64,000 nucleotides of DNA from Variovorax paradoxus. GTDB taxonomy: Bacteria > Pseudomonadota > Gammaproteobacteria > Burkholderiales > Burkholderiaceae_C. The first letter of the stretch is position 1. Every line of letters begins with the position of its first letter. Shown here piece after piece: positions 24,864 through 33,649 of the stretch. The notes under the pieces were generated by a model. That model ran no database searches. It was not told the origin of the DNA and saw nothing but the letters and a program-made list of their open reading frames with translations. Location of the stretch: the NCBI RefSeq assembly GCF_022009635.1, contig NZ_CP091716.1, positions 1,131,001-1,195,000 of the forward strand. The letters are read 5' to 3'. A program made the position numbers and the translations under genes.

Positions 24864-27500
24864 ATGAAAGTCATCAAGCCGATGCCCGTCTCGCTGCTGA
24901 CCCGGTGCTTCGAGTTCCGGGGCAAGTGCTGGCTGGGCGTGTCGACGCTGGTGCTGGTCGATCTTGCCGCGGCGCCGCGGCTGTGGCCGGAGAAGGCGCT
25001 CTGGCAGTTCTGGGCCACCCGGCCCGAGGCCGAGATGCCGCTGGACGACGCCATGGTGCGCACGCGGGCGCAGTTCCTCGTGGCGGGCGCAGCCTTCCCG
25101 CACGGCACGGATGGGCGAAGCTGCGCCGTCGCCGCCCAGGTCGGCACGCTGCGCAAGACGCTGGTCGTGCATGGCGACCGGTTCTGGGACGGTGACCGGC
25201 CCGGCGCCGCCGCCGAGTTCGCGCGCATGCCGCTGCGCTGGGACCGCGCCTTCGGCGGTCCGGCGTTCGCGGCCAATCCGCTGGGGAAGGGGGCAGCGCC
25301 GGTCGAGCTGGGCGGTGCGCGCTTTCATCCGCTGCCGAACATCGAGCGGCCGGAAGCCGTGCTCTCGTCGCGCCAGCAGCAGCCGGCGCCTGCCGGCTTC
25401 GGGCCGATCGAGCAGACGTGGCCGCAGCGCGCGCAGTGGCGCGGCACCTATGACGACGCGTGGCTGCGCAAGGAGTTTCCGGCGATCGCGTCGGACACCG
25501 ACTGGCGCTTCTTCAACGCGGCGCCCGAAGACCAGCAGCAGGCAGAGGCCTTCCGGGGCGACGAGTCCTATGCCTTCCACAACATGCATCCGGAGCACGC
25601 CCTGCTCGAAGGCCGCCTGCCGGGCCTGCGGGCACGCAGCTTCGTCACGCATCGCGTGGGCGGCCAGGAGAAGTTCAAGGAAGTGCCCAGCCGCCTGAAC
25701 ACGCTGTGGTTCTTTCCGGAAGACGGGAAGATCATCCTCGCGTTCCAGGGCATGCACGAGATCTTCGAGGACGACGGTGCCGACGTGGTCCATCTGCTGG
25801 CCGGGATCGAATACCTCGCGGCGCCGCGCGACGCGCTGCACTACCTGGAAGTGCGCGACAAGCGCCTCGAGAAGGAAGAGGGCGCCATCGAGTCACTGCG
25901 CGAGGACGACCTGCTGCCGGCCGATCTGGCCGTGCCGCTGTTCGATGTCGACCCCGCGCCGGGACGCATGCTGGAGCGCGGCGCCAGGCGCGCGCGCGAA
26001 GAGCGCATCGCCGCGAACGAGATCGTCAGGTCGCACGGGCTCGACCCCGCCGTGCATGCGCCGCCGGTCGACGGGGCGCCCCTGCCGCGCATCCGCACGA
26101 TCGACGACCTGCTGCGCGTGCGCAAGGAGCTGCTCGCGCAGGCGCAGGCGATGCAGGCGCAGGCCGAGGCCGGCAAGGCGGCGTCGATCGCCGGCGTGCA
26201 GGCGCAGTTCGAGCAGTCGGGCATGTCTTTCGCGCCGATCCGCCAAGAGATGCAGGGGCTTGCCATGCGCGGCCCGCCGCGGCCCTACGTGGACGGACTG
26301 CTCGCCCACATGAAGACGCTCATCGCCCAGGCCGAAGGCATGCCCGGCGCCGCCGACGAACTCAAGCAGATGAGCACCGACGAGCGGCAGATCGCCACCT
26401 GGCGGGCCGGCGAGAAAAGCCAGCTGGCGGGCTACCGCATGGCCGCCCACTACCAGCCGCCTGCCGACGAGCTCGGCAAGGACGCCGCGCATGCGCTGCG
26501 CCAGCGCGTGCTCGAGCACCACGCGAAGGGCGGTGCGTTCGAGGGGTGGGACCTGACGGGCGCCAACCTCTCGGGCATGAGCCTGGAAGGCGCGAACCTG
26601 CGCGGCGCGCTGATGGAGCGCGCCAACCTGACCGGCACGCGCCTGGACCGTGCAGACCTCGGCGACGCGGTGCTCGCGCACGCCACGTTGCGGCTCACCC
26701 AGCTGGCGGGCGCCAGGCTGTCGCGCGCGAACCTGGGCGCGAGCCGCATCGAGAAGAGCGACTTCAGCGAGGCGGACCTGAGCGATGCCGTGTTCACCCG
26801 GGCACGCATCGAGGAAACCAGCTGGCGCGGCGCGCGCATCGACGGCGTCATGCTGGAGGAAGCGGTGATCGGCGCGATCGACTTCACCGGCGCGCAGGCG
26901 GCGAGCATCCTGCTGCTGCGCCAGCGCGATCTCAGGGCCTGCTGCTTCGCCGGCGTGCGCTTCAAGGAATGCGTGTTCCTGGAATGCGATGTCTCCGGCG
27001 TTGATTTCACGCACGCGCACATCGACAAGTGCGCGTTCGTCTCGGTGCAGGCTCGCGGCACTTCGTTCCGGGGGCTGCGCATCGCCTCCGGTTGCTTCGT
27101 GAAGGGCTGCGCCCTCGACGGCGCGGACTTCTCGCAAGCCGATCTTCCGGCGATGAATTTTCGCGGCGTGGCGGCCGCCGGCGCGGTGTTTCGCGGCGCC
27201 TGCCTGCGCGGCAGCGACTTCAGCGAGAGCGATCTCGCGCGTGCCGACTTCGGTGGCGCCGATGCGCGCCAGGCCCGCTTCGTGCGCGCAGGGCTGCAGC
27301 AGGCCAGGCTGGGCGCAGCGAACCTGGCCGACGCGGTCTTCCAGCATGCGCGCCTGGATGGCACGGACTATCGCCGGGCCAACCTCTTCCAGAGCGATTT
27401 CGCGCGCGTGCGCATCGGCGCGGGCGCCGACTTCGCCGAGGCCATCACCACGCGCATGCGGACCTATCCGCGCCACGCGCATCCCACGGGGAGCGCATGA
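24864..27500 (+). CDS. DUF2169 - pentapeptide-repeat fusion protein (VgrG cargo or adaptor)
   Basis: The 878 aa product joins a DUF2169 domain (about residues 1-300) to a linker rich in Ala/Gln helices (about 400-520) and a long run of pentapeptide repeats (A[DN]LxG-type) from about residue 560 to 870. DUF2169 proteins are found beside VgrG and PAAR-like genes and are thought to act as adaptors that load effectors; this is family context, not shown here. Pentapeptide repeats form a right-handed quadrilateral beta-helix. It follows vgrG by 8 nt and overlaps the next pentapeptide gene by 4 nt. No known toxin motif was recognised. Confidence 0.85.
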   Translation: MKVIKPMPVSLLTRCFEFRGKCWLGVSTLVLVDLAAAPRLWPEKALWQFWATRPEAEMPLDDAMVRTRAQFLVAGAAFPHGTDGRSCAVAAQVGTLRKTLVVHGDRFWDGDRPGAAAEFARMPLRWDRAFGGPAFAANPLGKGAAPVELGGARFHPLPNIERPEAVLSSRQQQPAPAGFGPIEQTWPQRAQWRGTYDDAWLRKEFPAIASDTDWRFFNAAPEDQQQAEAFRGDESYAFHNMHPEHALLEGRLPGLRARSFVTHRVGGQEKFKEVPSRLNTLWFFPEDGKIILAFQGMHEIFEDDGADVVHLLAGIEYLAAPRDALHYLEVRDKRLEKEEGAIESLREDDLLPADLAVPLFDVDPAPGRMLERGARRAREERIAANEIVRSHGLDPAVHAPPVDGAPLPRIRTIDDLLRVRKELLAQAQAMQAQAEAGKAASIAGVQAQFEQSGMSFAPIRQEMQGLAMRGPPRPYVDGLLAHMKTLIAQAEGMPGAADELKQMSTDERQIATWRAGEKSQLAGYRMAAHYQPPADELGKDAAHALRQRVLEHHAKGGAFEGWDLTGANLSGMSLEGANLRGALMERANLTGTRLDRADLGDAVLAHATLRLTQLAGARLSRANLGASRIEKSDFSEADLSDAVFTRARIEETSWRGARIDGVMLEEAVIGAIDFTGAQAASILLLRQRDLRACCFAGVRFKECVFLECDVSGVDFTHAHIDKCAFVSVQARGTSFRGLRIASGCFVKGCALDGADFSQADLPAMNFRGVAAAGAVFRGACLRGSDFSESDLARADFGGADARQARFVRAGLQQARLGAANLADAVFQHARLDGTDYRRANLFQSDFARVRIGAGADFAEAITTRMRTYPRHAHPTGSA

Positions 27501-28558
27501 ACATGGACAGGAACGAGGTCCTGCGTCGCGTCCAGCTCGCCGAGCCCGTCCTGGAGGCGGACCTCTCGGGCATGGACTTCACGGGCGAGGACCTGTCCGC
27601 CACCGTGTTCGACGGCTGCCGCTTCGACGATGCGCGGCTGGCCGGCGCCGACCTGTGCGAGAGCGTGTTCATCCGCTGCAGCTTCGCGCGCACTTCGATG
27701 GAGCGCAGCCGCATGACGGGTGCGTCGTTCGCGGAATGCACCGTGCAGCGCGCGGTGATGGCCGACGTCGACATGAAGAGCGTGGCCTTCTTCCAATGCA
27801 CCGTCGAGGGCCTGGCGATGAACGCGAGCCGGCTGGCGTCGGTGAGCTTCGTCAAGTCGAAGCTGGACGGGCTGTTGTTCAGGCAGGGCCGGCTCTCGCA
27901 GGTGACGATGGTCGATTGCGAAACGGGCGTGCTCGATTTCGCCAAGGCCTCGCTCGACAGCTGCGTGCTGATGGGCTGCGACCTCAAGCGCGCCGCCTTC
28001 TCGGGGACGGAGTTCTCGACGGTGGTGTTTCTCAAGTCCGACCTGTCGGGTCATTCGTTCGCGGGCCAGCGCTTCGCGACCTGCCAGTTCATGGAAGCCG
28101 ACCTGCGCGGCTGCGATTTCTCGCGGGCCCAGCTCGCGAAAGGCAATTTCCAGAAGGCACGGTTGGCCGGTGCCAGCTTCGAGGGCGCCGAGGCGGCCAA
28201 TGCCATCTTCATGGACGCGGACCTGGCGGGCGCGCGCTTCGACCGTGCCAATCTCGTGCAGGCGATCTTCATCGGCGCGCGGGCGGCGGACAGCAGCTTC
28301 GCTTCGGCGAACCTGCATCAGAGCAACTGGACCGGCGCTGCGCTGCCGGGTGCCAGGCTGGACGGATGCGAGCTGACCTACGCCGACTTCTCGCACGCGG
28401 ACCTGCGCCGCGCGGACCTGCGCGGCGCCTCGATGTTCCGCAGCAACCTGCATGAAGCGAAAGACGAAGGCGCCCTCTACACCGACCGTGCGCGCGCGCT
28501 CGAGTCCGATCCTGTGCTGCTGGCCTCCGAGCGTTGGCAGCCCGCCCCCTTGTCATGA
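27497..28558 (+). CDS. Pentapeptide-repeat protein
   Basis: The 353 aa product is made almost entirely of pentapeptide repeats (for example LAGADLCESVF, ADLSG, ADLRGCDFS), predicting a single long beta-helix with a short helical start. It overlaps the preceding DUF2169 fusion as ATGA, so the two are translationally coupled and may form a pair. Similar proteins in T6SS cargo blocks are often annotated without function. It could extend the adaptor or act as a partner or immunity protein; the sequence does not decide. Confidence 0.85.
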   Translation: MNMDRNEVLRRVQLAEPVLEADLSGMDFTGEDLSATVFDGCRFDDARLAGADLCESVFIRCSFARTSMERSRMTGASFAECTVQRAVMADVDMKSVAFFQCTVEGLAMNASRLASVSFVKSKLDGLLFRQGRLSQVTMVDCETGVLDFAKASLDSCVLMGCDLKRAAFSGTEFSTVVFLKSDLSGHSFAGQRFATCQFMEADLRGCDFSRAQLAKGNFQKARLAGASFEGAEAANAIFMDADLAGARFDRANLVQAIFIGARAADSSFASANLHQSNWTGAALPGARLDGCELTYADFSHADLRRADLRGASMFRSNLHEAKDEGALYTDRARALESDPVLLASERWQPAPLS

Positions 28559-28571
28559 AGGAGCCGAAACC

Positions 28572-29204
28572 ATGAGTACCCGCGAAGACCACCTGCTGCA
28601 GCTGTGCGGAGTGCCGATCAACCAGGCCGGCGTGGTGCGTCACATCGCGGCCGGCGGCCTCGCGACGGTCGTTCTGCCGCAGGGCGAGATCGAGGCGCGC
28701 CAGGCGGCGAGCTGCCTGCTGGCGCCGCGGGCGGGCGACAGGGTGTGGCTGTCGGGCGATCTCGAGCAGGGCGTCTACGTGACCGCGATCCTCGAGCGCG
28801 CCGGCCCGGGCCCGGAGAACATCAGGCTGCCCGCGGGCAGCAGCATCGAGGTGCCCGCCGGCGCGCTGGCGCTGCGTGCCGGGACGCTGAACCTGCAGGG
28901 CACCACGCTCGCGGTGCAGGCCGACTCGGCCGCGCTCTGCGTGGGCGCCGTCACGGCCGTGGGGCGGGAGGCGGCCTGGTCCTTCGGCCGGGTCAGGATC
29001 GTCAGCGACCTGATCGAGTCCTTCGCCGACCGGCTGCTGCAGTTCGCCCGCTGGAGCCAGCGCACCGTGGAAGGCATCGACCAGGTGCGCAGCGGGCAGA
29101 TCGACTACCGGGCCGAGCAGCTGATGCAGCTGCAGGCACAGAACCTGGTCGCCAACGCGTCGAACCTCGCCAAGGTCGACGGCGACCAGATCCACCTCGG
29201 TTGA
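28572..29204 (+). CDS. DUF3540 family T6SS cargo-block protein
   Basis: The 210 aa product matches the DUF3540 type found beside VgrG, DUF2169 and DUF4150 genes. The first 120 residues are beta-rich with a LLAPRAGDRVWLSGDLEQGVYV core like a small OB or spike-associated fold. The C-terminal 90 residues are amphipathic helix (LLQFARWSQRTVEGIDQV, LMQLQAQNLV). AAGGAG at 28,558-28,563 precedes ATG 28,572. A role as a spike adaptor is inferred from its neighbours. Confidence 0.75.
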   Translation: MSTREDHLLQLCGVPINQAGVVRHIAAGGLATVVLPQGEIEARQAASCLLAPRAGDRVWLSGDLEQGVYVTAILERAGPGPENIRLPAGSSIEVPAGALALRAGTLNLQGTTLAVQADSAALCVGAVTAVGREAAWSFGRVRIVSDLIESFADRLLQFARWSQRTVEGIDQVRSGQIDYRAEQLMQLQAQNLVANASNLAKVDGDQIHLG

Positions 29205-29217
29205 ACGGGAGCCGCGC

Positions 29218-29613
29218 ATGTTCGCCAACTGCCAGTTGATGGGGACCGACATGGCTTTCCCCGACGTCTGCCTGACGCCCAGCCCCGCGGGACCGGTGCC
29301 CATTCCCTATCCGAACATCGCGATGGGGCCGATGGCGATACCGAATGTGCCGACCATCCTCTTCATGGGCGCGCCCGCGCACAACATGGGCACCACGATC
29401 CCCATGAGCAACGGCGACAACCCGGGCGTCGCCACCGGCGTGGCGTCGGGCATGGTGATGGGGCCGTGCCGCCACCTGACGGGCGCCTTCACGGTGCTGC
29501 TCAAGGGGATGCCCGCCACCCGCCTGACCAGCATGTCGCTGCAGAACTCCACCAACGCGCCGGGTTGCCGCATCGTGCCCAGCCAGACCAAGGTGCTGCT
29601 GCTGGCCGGCTGA
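29218..29613 (+). CDS. PAAR-like DUF4150 spike-tip protein
   Basis: DUF4150 proteins resemble PAAR proteins that sharpen the VgrG tip. The 131 aa product has the signature N-terminal DVCLTPSPAGPVPIPYPN (metal-site region of PAAR-like proteins) and no C-terminal toxin extension, so it is a structural tip only. It lies between DUF3540 and the second vgrG. The second DUF4150 protein of the window, at 34,687, carries a nuclease-like tail. Confidence 0.85.
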   Translation: MFANCQLMGTDMAFPDVCLTPSPAGPVPIPYPNIAMGPMAIPNVPTILFMGAPAHNMGTTIPMSNGDNPGVATGVASGMVMGPCRHLTGAFTVLLKGMPATRLTSMSLQNSTNAPGCRIVPSQTKVLLLAG

Positions 29614-29628
29614 CGCACCGCTCATCCC

Positions 29629-32007
29629 ATGGCCGACCACGAATTTCGCATCGACAGCGACTCGCCCGTCAACGGCGAGCTGATGTTCTGGCGCATCGCG
29701 GGCCATGAGGCGCTGGCACGCGCGTCGAGTTATGAGCTCACGGTGCTGTCGAAGAGCCGCACGCTCGACGCCAGGGACATCCTGGGGCGCGCCTTCGACG
29801 TGAGCATCGAGTTCGAGGATGCCGACGGCGCCAGGCACGTGCGCCATTGCCAGGGCCATGCGGTGCGCTTCATGCGCGCGGGGCATGTGGGCCGCTACTT
29901 CGAATACCGCATCGCGCTGCGCTCGTGGTTCTGGCTGCTCACCAAGCGCATCAACTCGCGCATCCTGCAGGACAAGAAGGTGCTGGAGGTGCTGGACGCG
30001 GTGTTCGAGGACAGCCCCATCAAGCGCTTCAAGAAGACCAGGGCCGACAACGTCATCGGCACGCACGAGCCGCGCCGCTACTGCGTGCAGCACCAGGAAA
30101 GCGACTACCAGTTCCTTTCGCGGCTGTTGGAAGACGAAGGCATCTACTACTGGTTCGACGCGCACGACGCGCCCGGCACCATGCACCTGTCGGACGCCAG
30201 CGACCTCGCGCACGACAAGCTGCCCGCAGCCTCCACGCTGAACTTCATGCCCGCCGGCGCCACCGAGCCGCGCGACAACGAGATCTCGCGCTGGATCAGC
30301 GAGCGGCAGTTCGACACCGGCAAGTACGCCTCGCGCGACAGCAACTTCAAGTCCATCAAGAAGAAGCTCGAGGCCACCGGCGGCGAGCCCGACAAGTGCG
30401 AGCTGTCCGAGTTCGAAGCCTTCGAATTCGCAGGCGGCTACTTCTCGGGCGGCGACGCCGACGACAAGGGAAAGCTGCGCGGCGAGGAGATCGGCGCGCG
30501 CCGCCAGCGCCACTTCGCGCTCACGCGCTGGCCCGACGTCGCGGCCGGGCGCAGCTTCACCTTCAAGGGCGACCCCGATGCGGCGCGCGACGGCGACTAC
30601 GTGATCGCGGCCTGCACCTTCGTGGCCAGCCATTCCGGCTACGAGGGCGTGCCGGAGGTCGGCGACCCGGTCCCGCTGGACGTGCTGCTGCGCGAGGCGC
30701 TCGAAGACGACGCCGTGTGCGCCGACACGCTGCCCGTGCTGCGCGAGCTGGTGGCGCAGACCCCCGCGCTGCGCGCCGGGCGCAACGGCGACAGCGCCTT
30801 CCTGCTCACCGTGATGCCGATCGACGTGCCCTTCCGTCCGCCGCGCCTCACGCCCCGCGTGCGCATGCCCGGCCCGCAGTCGGCCATCGTGGTGGGGCCG
30901 GACGGCGAGGAGATACACGCCGACGACTTCGGCCGCGTGAAGGTGCACTTCCACTGGGACCGCTACGACAAGAGCAACGAGAAGTCGACCTGCTGGGTGC
31001 GCGTGTCGCAGCCGTGGGCGGGCAAGGGCTGGGGCGGCTACTTCATTCCGCGCATCGGGCAGGAGGTGATCGTCGACTTCCTGAACGGCGACCCCGACCG
31101 TCCGCTGGTCATCGGCCGCGTCTACAACGACGACCAGCCCATTCCTTTCGGAAGCCACACGCAGAGCGGTTTTCGCACGCGCTCCACGCCCAAGGGCAGC
31201 GCGGCCAACTGCAACGAGTTCCGCTTCGAGGACAAGAAGGGCTCGGAGCAGGTGTACCTGCATGCCGAGAAGAACCAGGACATCGAGGTCGAGAACGACG
31301 AGACCCACTGGGTGGGCCACGACCGCAAGAAGACCGTCGACCACGACGAGACGGTGCACGTGAAGCACGACCGCACCGAGACCGTCGGCAACAACGAGAA
31401 GATCACCATCGGCGTGAACCGCACGGAATCGGTGGGCAACAACGAGACCATCTCGATCGGCGTGAACCGCACCGAGACCGTGGGAAGCAACGAGACCATC
31501 ACCATCGGCAGCAACCGCACGATCACCGTGGGCGCGAGCGAGACGGCCACGGTGGCGCTGCAGCGCACCCATACGGTGGGGGTGAACGAGACCATCACCG
31601 TGGGCGCGGCGCAGGAGATCACCGTGGGGGCCGTGCAGGCCGTGACCGTGGGCGCGAGCCAGACCATCAGCGTGGGCGCCAACCAGTCGAGCAGCATCGG
31701 CGCCAACCGGTCGGTGGACGTGGGGGCGAACCTCACGACGAACGTGGGCAGCGACGAGGCGCGCAGCGTGGGCAAGGGCCGCTCCACCAGCGTGGGCAAG
31801 GACGATTCGCTGAGCGTGGGCAAGAACCTCGTCATCAGCGCGGGCGACTCCATCTCCATCACCACAGGCAGCGCGAGCATCACGATGAAGAAGGACGGGA
31901 CCATCGTCATCAAGGGCAAGGACATCACGATCGACGCCTCCGGAAAGATCAATGCGAAGGCAAGCAGCGACATCGTGATGAAGGGCTCGAAGATTCTGCA
32001 GAACTGA
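29629..32007 (+). CDS. vgrG: T6SS spike protein VgrG (second copy)
   Basis: The 792 aa product has the same gp27/gp5 layout as the VgrG at 22,480, with highly similar sequence to about residue 560. From about residue 584 to 740 it carries a long run of octad repeats of the form NxTxxVGx, encoding the gp5-like triple beta-helix needle. The codons of neighbouring repeats are similar enough to form DNA-level repeats. The tail ends in the short GKDITIDASGK / MKGSKILQN type cap. It is followed by DUF6484, DUF2169, the KS-like protein and a DUF4150 nuclease, which are probably its cargo set. Confidence 0.94.
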   Translation: MADHEFRIDSDSPVNGELMFWRIAGHEALARASSYELTVLSKSRTLDARDILGRAFDVSIEFEDADGARHVRHCQGHAVRFMRAGHVGRYFEYRIALRSWFWLLTKRINSRILQDKKVLEVLDAVFEDSPIKRFKKTRADNVIGTHEPRRYCVQHQESDYQFLSRLLEDEGIYYWFDAHDAPGTMHLSDASDLAHDKLPAASTLNFMPAGATEPRDNEISRWISERQFDTGKYASRDSNFKSIKKKLEATGGEPDKCELSEFEAFEFAGGYFSGGDADDKGKLRGEEIGARRQRHFALTRWPDVAAGRSFTFKGDPDAARDGDYVIAACTFVASHSGYEGVPEVGDPVPLDVLLREALEDDAVCADTLPVLRELVAQTPALRAGRNGDSAFLLTVMPIDVPFRPPRLTPRVRMPGPQSAIVVGPDGEEIHADDFGRVKVHFHWDRYDKSNEKSTCWVRVSQPWAGKGWGGYFIPRIGQEVIVDFLNGDPDRPLVIGRVYNDDQPIPFGSHTQSGFRTRSTPKGSAANCNEFRFEDKKGSEQVYLHAEKNQDIEVENDETHWVGHDRKKTVDHDETVHVKHDRTETVGNNEKITIGVNRTESVGNNETISIGVNRTETVGSNETITIGSNRTITVGASETATVALQRTHTVGVNETITVGAAQEITVGAVQAVTVGASQTISVGANQSSSIGANRSVDVGANLTTNVGSDEARSVGKGRSTSVGKDDSLSVGKNLVISAGDSISITTGSASITMKKDGTIVIKGKDITIDASGKINAKASSDIVMKGSKILQN

Positions 32008-32028
32008 TTCCATGCGAGGAGTACGACC

Positions 32029-32511
32029 ATGAGCGGCAGGGACTTGATCGAGGCGAAGCTGGCCCAGGCACTGGACACGGGTGCGTGGCACGGCATGGTG
32101 ATCGGCGAGCTGGTGGGCATCGCCGATGAAGGGCGCACGCCGCTCGTCGTGTTCGAGGGGCAGCCCGGCACGGCCGCGCTGCCAGCGCGCAGCGTCGTCG
32201 ACCTGCACGGCGCGCACGTGGGCCGGGCGGTGAGCCTCATGTTCGAGCGCGCCGACCCGGCGCGTCCGCTCGTGATGGGTGTCGTGCGCGGCGACGGCGC
32301 ATGGCCGGCGGAAGGCAGGCCGGCGCAGGTCGAGATCGACGCCGACGGCGAGCGCCTGCTCGTGAGCGCGCGCGAGCAGATGGTGCTGCGCTGCGGCAAG
32401 GCCAGCATCACACTGACGCGCACGGGCAAGGTGCTGATCCAGGGCAGCTATCTGCTGAGCCGCTCCACGGGCACGAACCGCATCAAGGGCGGCGCCGTGC
32501 AGATCAACTGA
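32029..32511 (+). CDS. DUF6484 family T6SS cargo-block protein
   Basis: The 160 aa product matches the small DUF6484 type found next to VgrG in T6SS cargo blocks. An N-terminal domain of about 90 residues (GMVIGELVGIADEG, ALPARSVVDLHGAHVGRAV) is followed by a beta-rich C-terminus ending in the spike-like VLIQGSYLLSRSTGTNRIKGG motif, similar to the caps of VgrG needles. ATG 32029 is preceded by GAGGAG. A role in spike capping or effector docking is inferred. Confidence 0.75.
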   Translation: MSGRDLIEAKLAQALDTGAWHGMVIGELVGIADEGRTPLVVFEGQPGTAALPARSVVDLHGAHVGRAVSLMFERADPARPLVMGVVRGDGAWPAEGRPAQVEIDADGERLLVSAREQMVLRCGKASITLTRTGKVLIQGSYLLSRSTGTNRIKGGAVQIN

Positions 32512-32536
32512 GCGCGCGGGACTGCCGGGAGCCGCC

Positions 32537-33649
32537 ATGGAAGTCGTGAACGCCACCGGGATGACCGCCGGCTACACCATGGGCATGGAGCCTTCGGGGC
32601 GGGAGTTGCTGGTCGTCGTGGTGAAGGGCACCTTCGCGATACCCGGCGACGGCGCCGTGGCGCCGCGCCATGCGATGCAGCTGCCGCTCATCGCCGCCGA
32701 CACCTTCACCGGCGATCCGGGCTATTCGGCGCCGGCGCAGGAGGTGGACTATGCACCGCGCAAGCCGCGCTGCGACATCCTGCTCACCGGCACGGCCCAT
32801 GCGCCGCACGGCGAACCGGCGCAGCGCGTGCCGGTGGGGGTGCGCGTAGGCGCGTGGAAGAAGATGTTCTCGGTGGTCGGTGCCCGGCACTGGAGCGCGG
32901 GGCTGTCGGGTGTGCGCGCCTCGCCGCCTGACGCGTTCGTCACTCGGGCCATCAGCTACGACGTCGCGTTCGGCGGCGTAGACGAGCGCCATGAAGACCC
33001 CGCCCGCCACGGCGCCTACATGGCCAACCCGGTCGGTTGCGGCTGGCATTGCAGCCTGCAGTCCTCGCTGCTCGACGGCACGCCGCTGCCGTGCACCGAG
33101 GCTTTCGAGCAGCCGGTGGAGGCGCCCGACGGTATCTATGCGCCGATGGCCTTCGGGCCCGTGGGCCGGGGCTGGTCGTCGCGCCTGCCCCATGCCGGCA
33201 CCTACGACCAGGACTGGATCGATCACACCTTTCCCTTCCTGCCCGCGGATTTCGACGACGCCTACTACCAGGCCGCGCCGCCCGACCAGCAGGTGGGCTT
33301 CCTGCGCGGCGGCGAAGAGGTCGTGCTCGGCAACCTGACGGCCGAGGGGCAACTGCGCTTCTCGCTGCCCGTGATCGACGTGCCCGTCACCTTCTTCCGC
33401 CGCAAGGGGGGCCACGACACGGTGCAGGGCACGCTCGACACGCTGGTCATCGACACCGACCGCATGTTGCTCACCATGGCCTGGCGCGCCACGATGCCAT
33501 TGAAGAAGAGCATCTTCGAGATGTCGAACGTGCTGGCCGGGCGCATGTCTTCTGGCTGGTGGCGTGCCCGCGCGCTCGGCAAGCAGTGGCATCCTTCGCT
33601 GGGCGAACTGGTGCGCGGGCAGCGCCGCGAGACGGAGCCGCAGCCATGA
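32537..33649 (+). CDS. DUF2169 family protein
   Basis: The 370 aa product is a stand-alone DUF2169 protein, with EVVNATGMTAGYTMG at its start and KPRCDILLTGTAHAP and VAFGGVDERHEDPARHG further on. Its paralogue at 24,864 has the same domain fused to pentapeptide repeats. It overlaps the next gene by 4 nt (ATGA). DUF2169 proteins are candidate adaptors for effector loading; here the likely client is the DUF4150 nuclease two genes downstream. Confidence 0.85.
   Translation: MEVVNATGMTAGYTMGMEPSGRELLVVVVKGTFAIPGDGAVAPRHAMQLPLIAADTFTGDPGYSAPAQEVDYAPRKPRCDILLTGTAHAPHGEPAQRVPVGVRVGAWKKMFSVVGARHWSAGLSGVRASPPDAFVTRAISYDVAFGGVDERHEDPARHGAYMANPVGCGWHCSLQSSLLDGTPLPCTEAFEQPVEAPDGIYAPMAFGPVGRGWSSRLPHAGTYDQDWIDHTFPFLPADFDDAYYQAAPPDQQVGFLRGGEEVVLGNLTAEGQLRFSLPVIDVPVTFFRRKGGHDTVQGTLDTLVIDTDRMLLTMAWRATMPLKKSIFEMSNVLAGRMSSGWWRARALGKQWHPSLGELVRGQRRETEPQP

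Noticed and set aside
31370..31850. DNA repeats resembling a CRISPR-like array
   Set aside because: The repeats are codons for octad amino-acid repeats in VgrG; units are short, imperfect and have no spacers.
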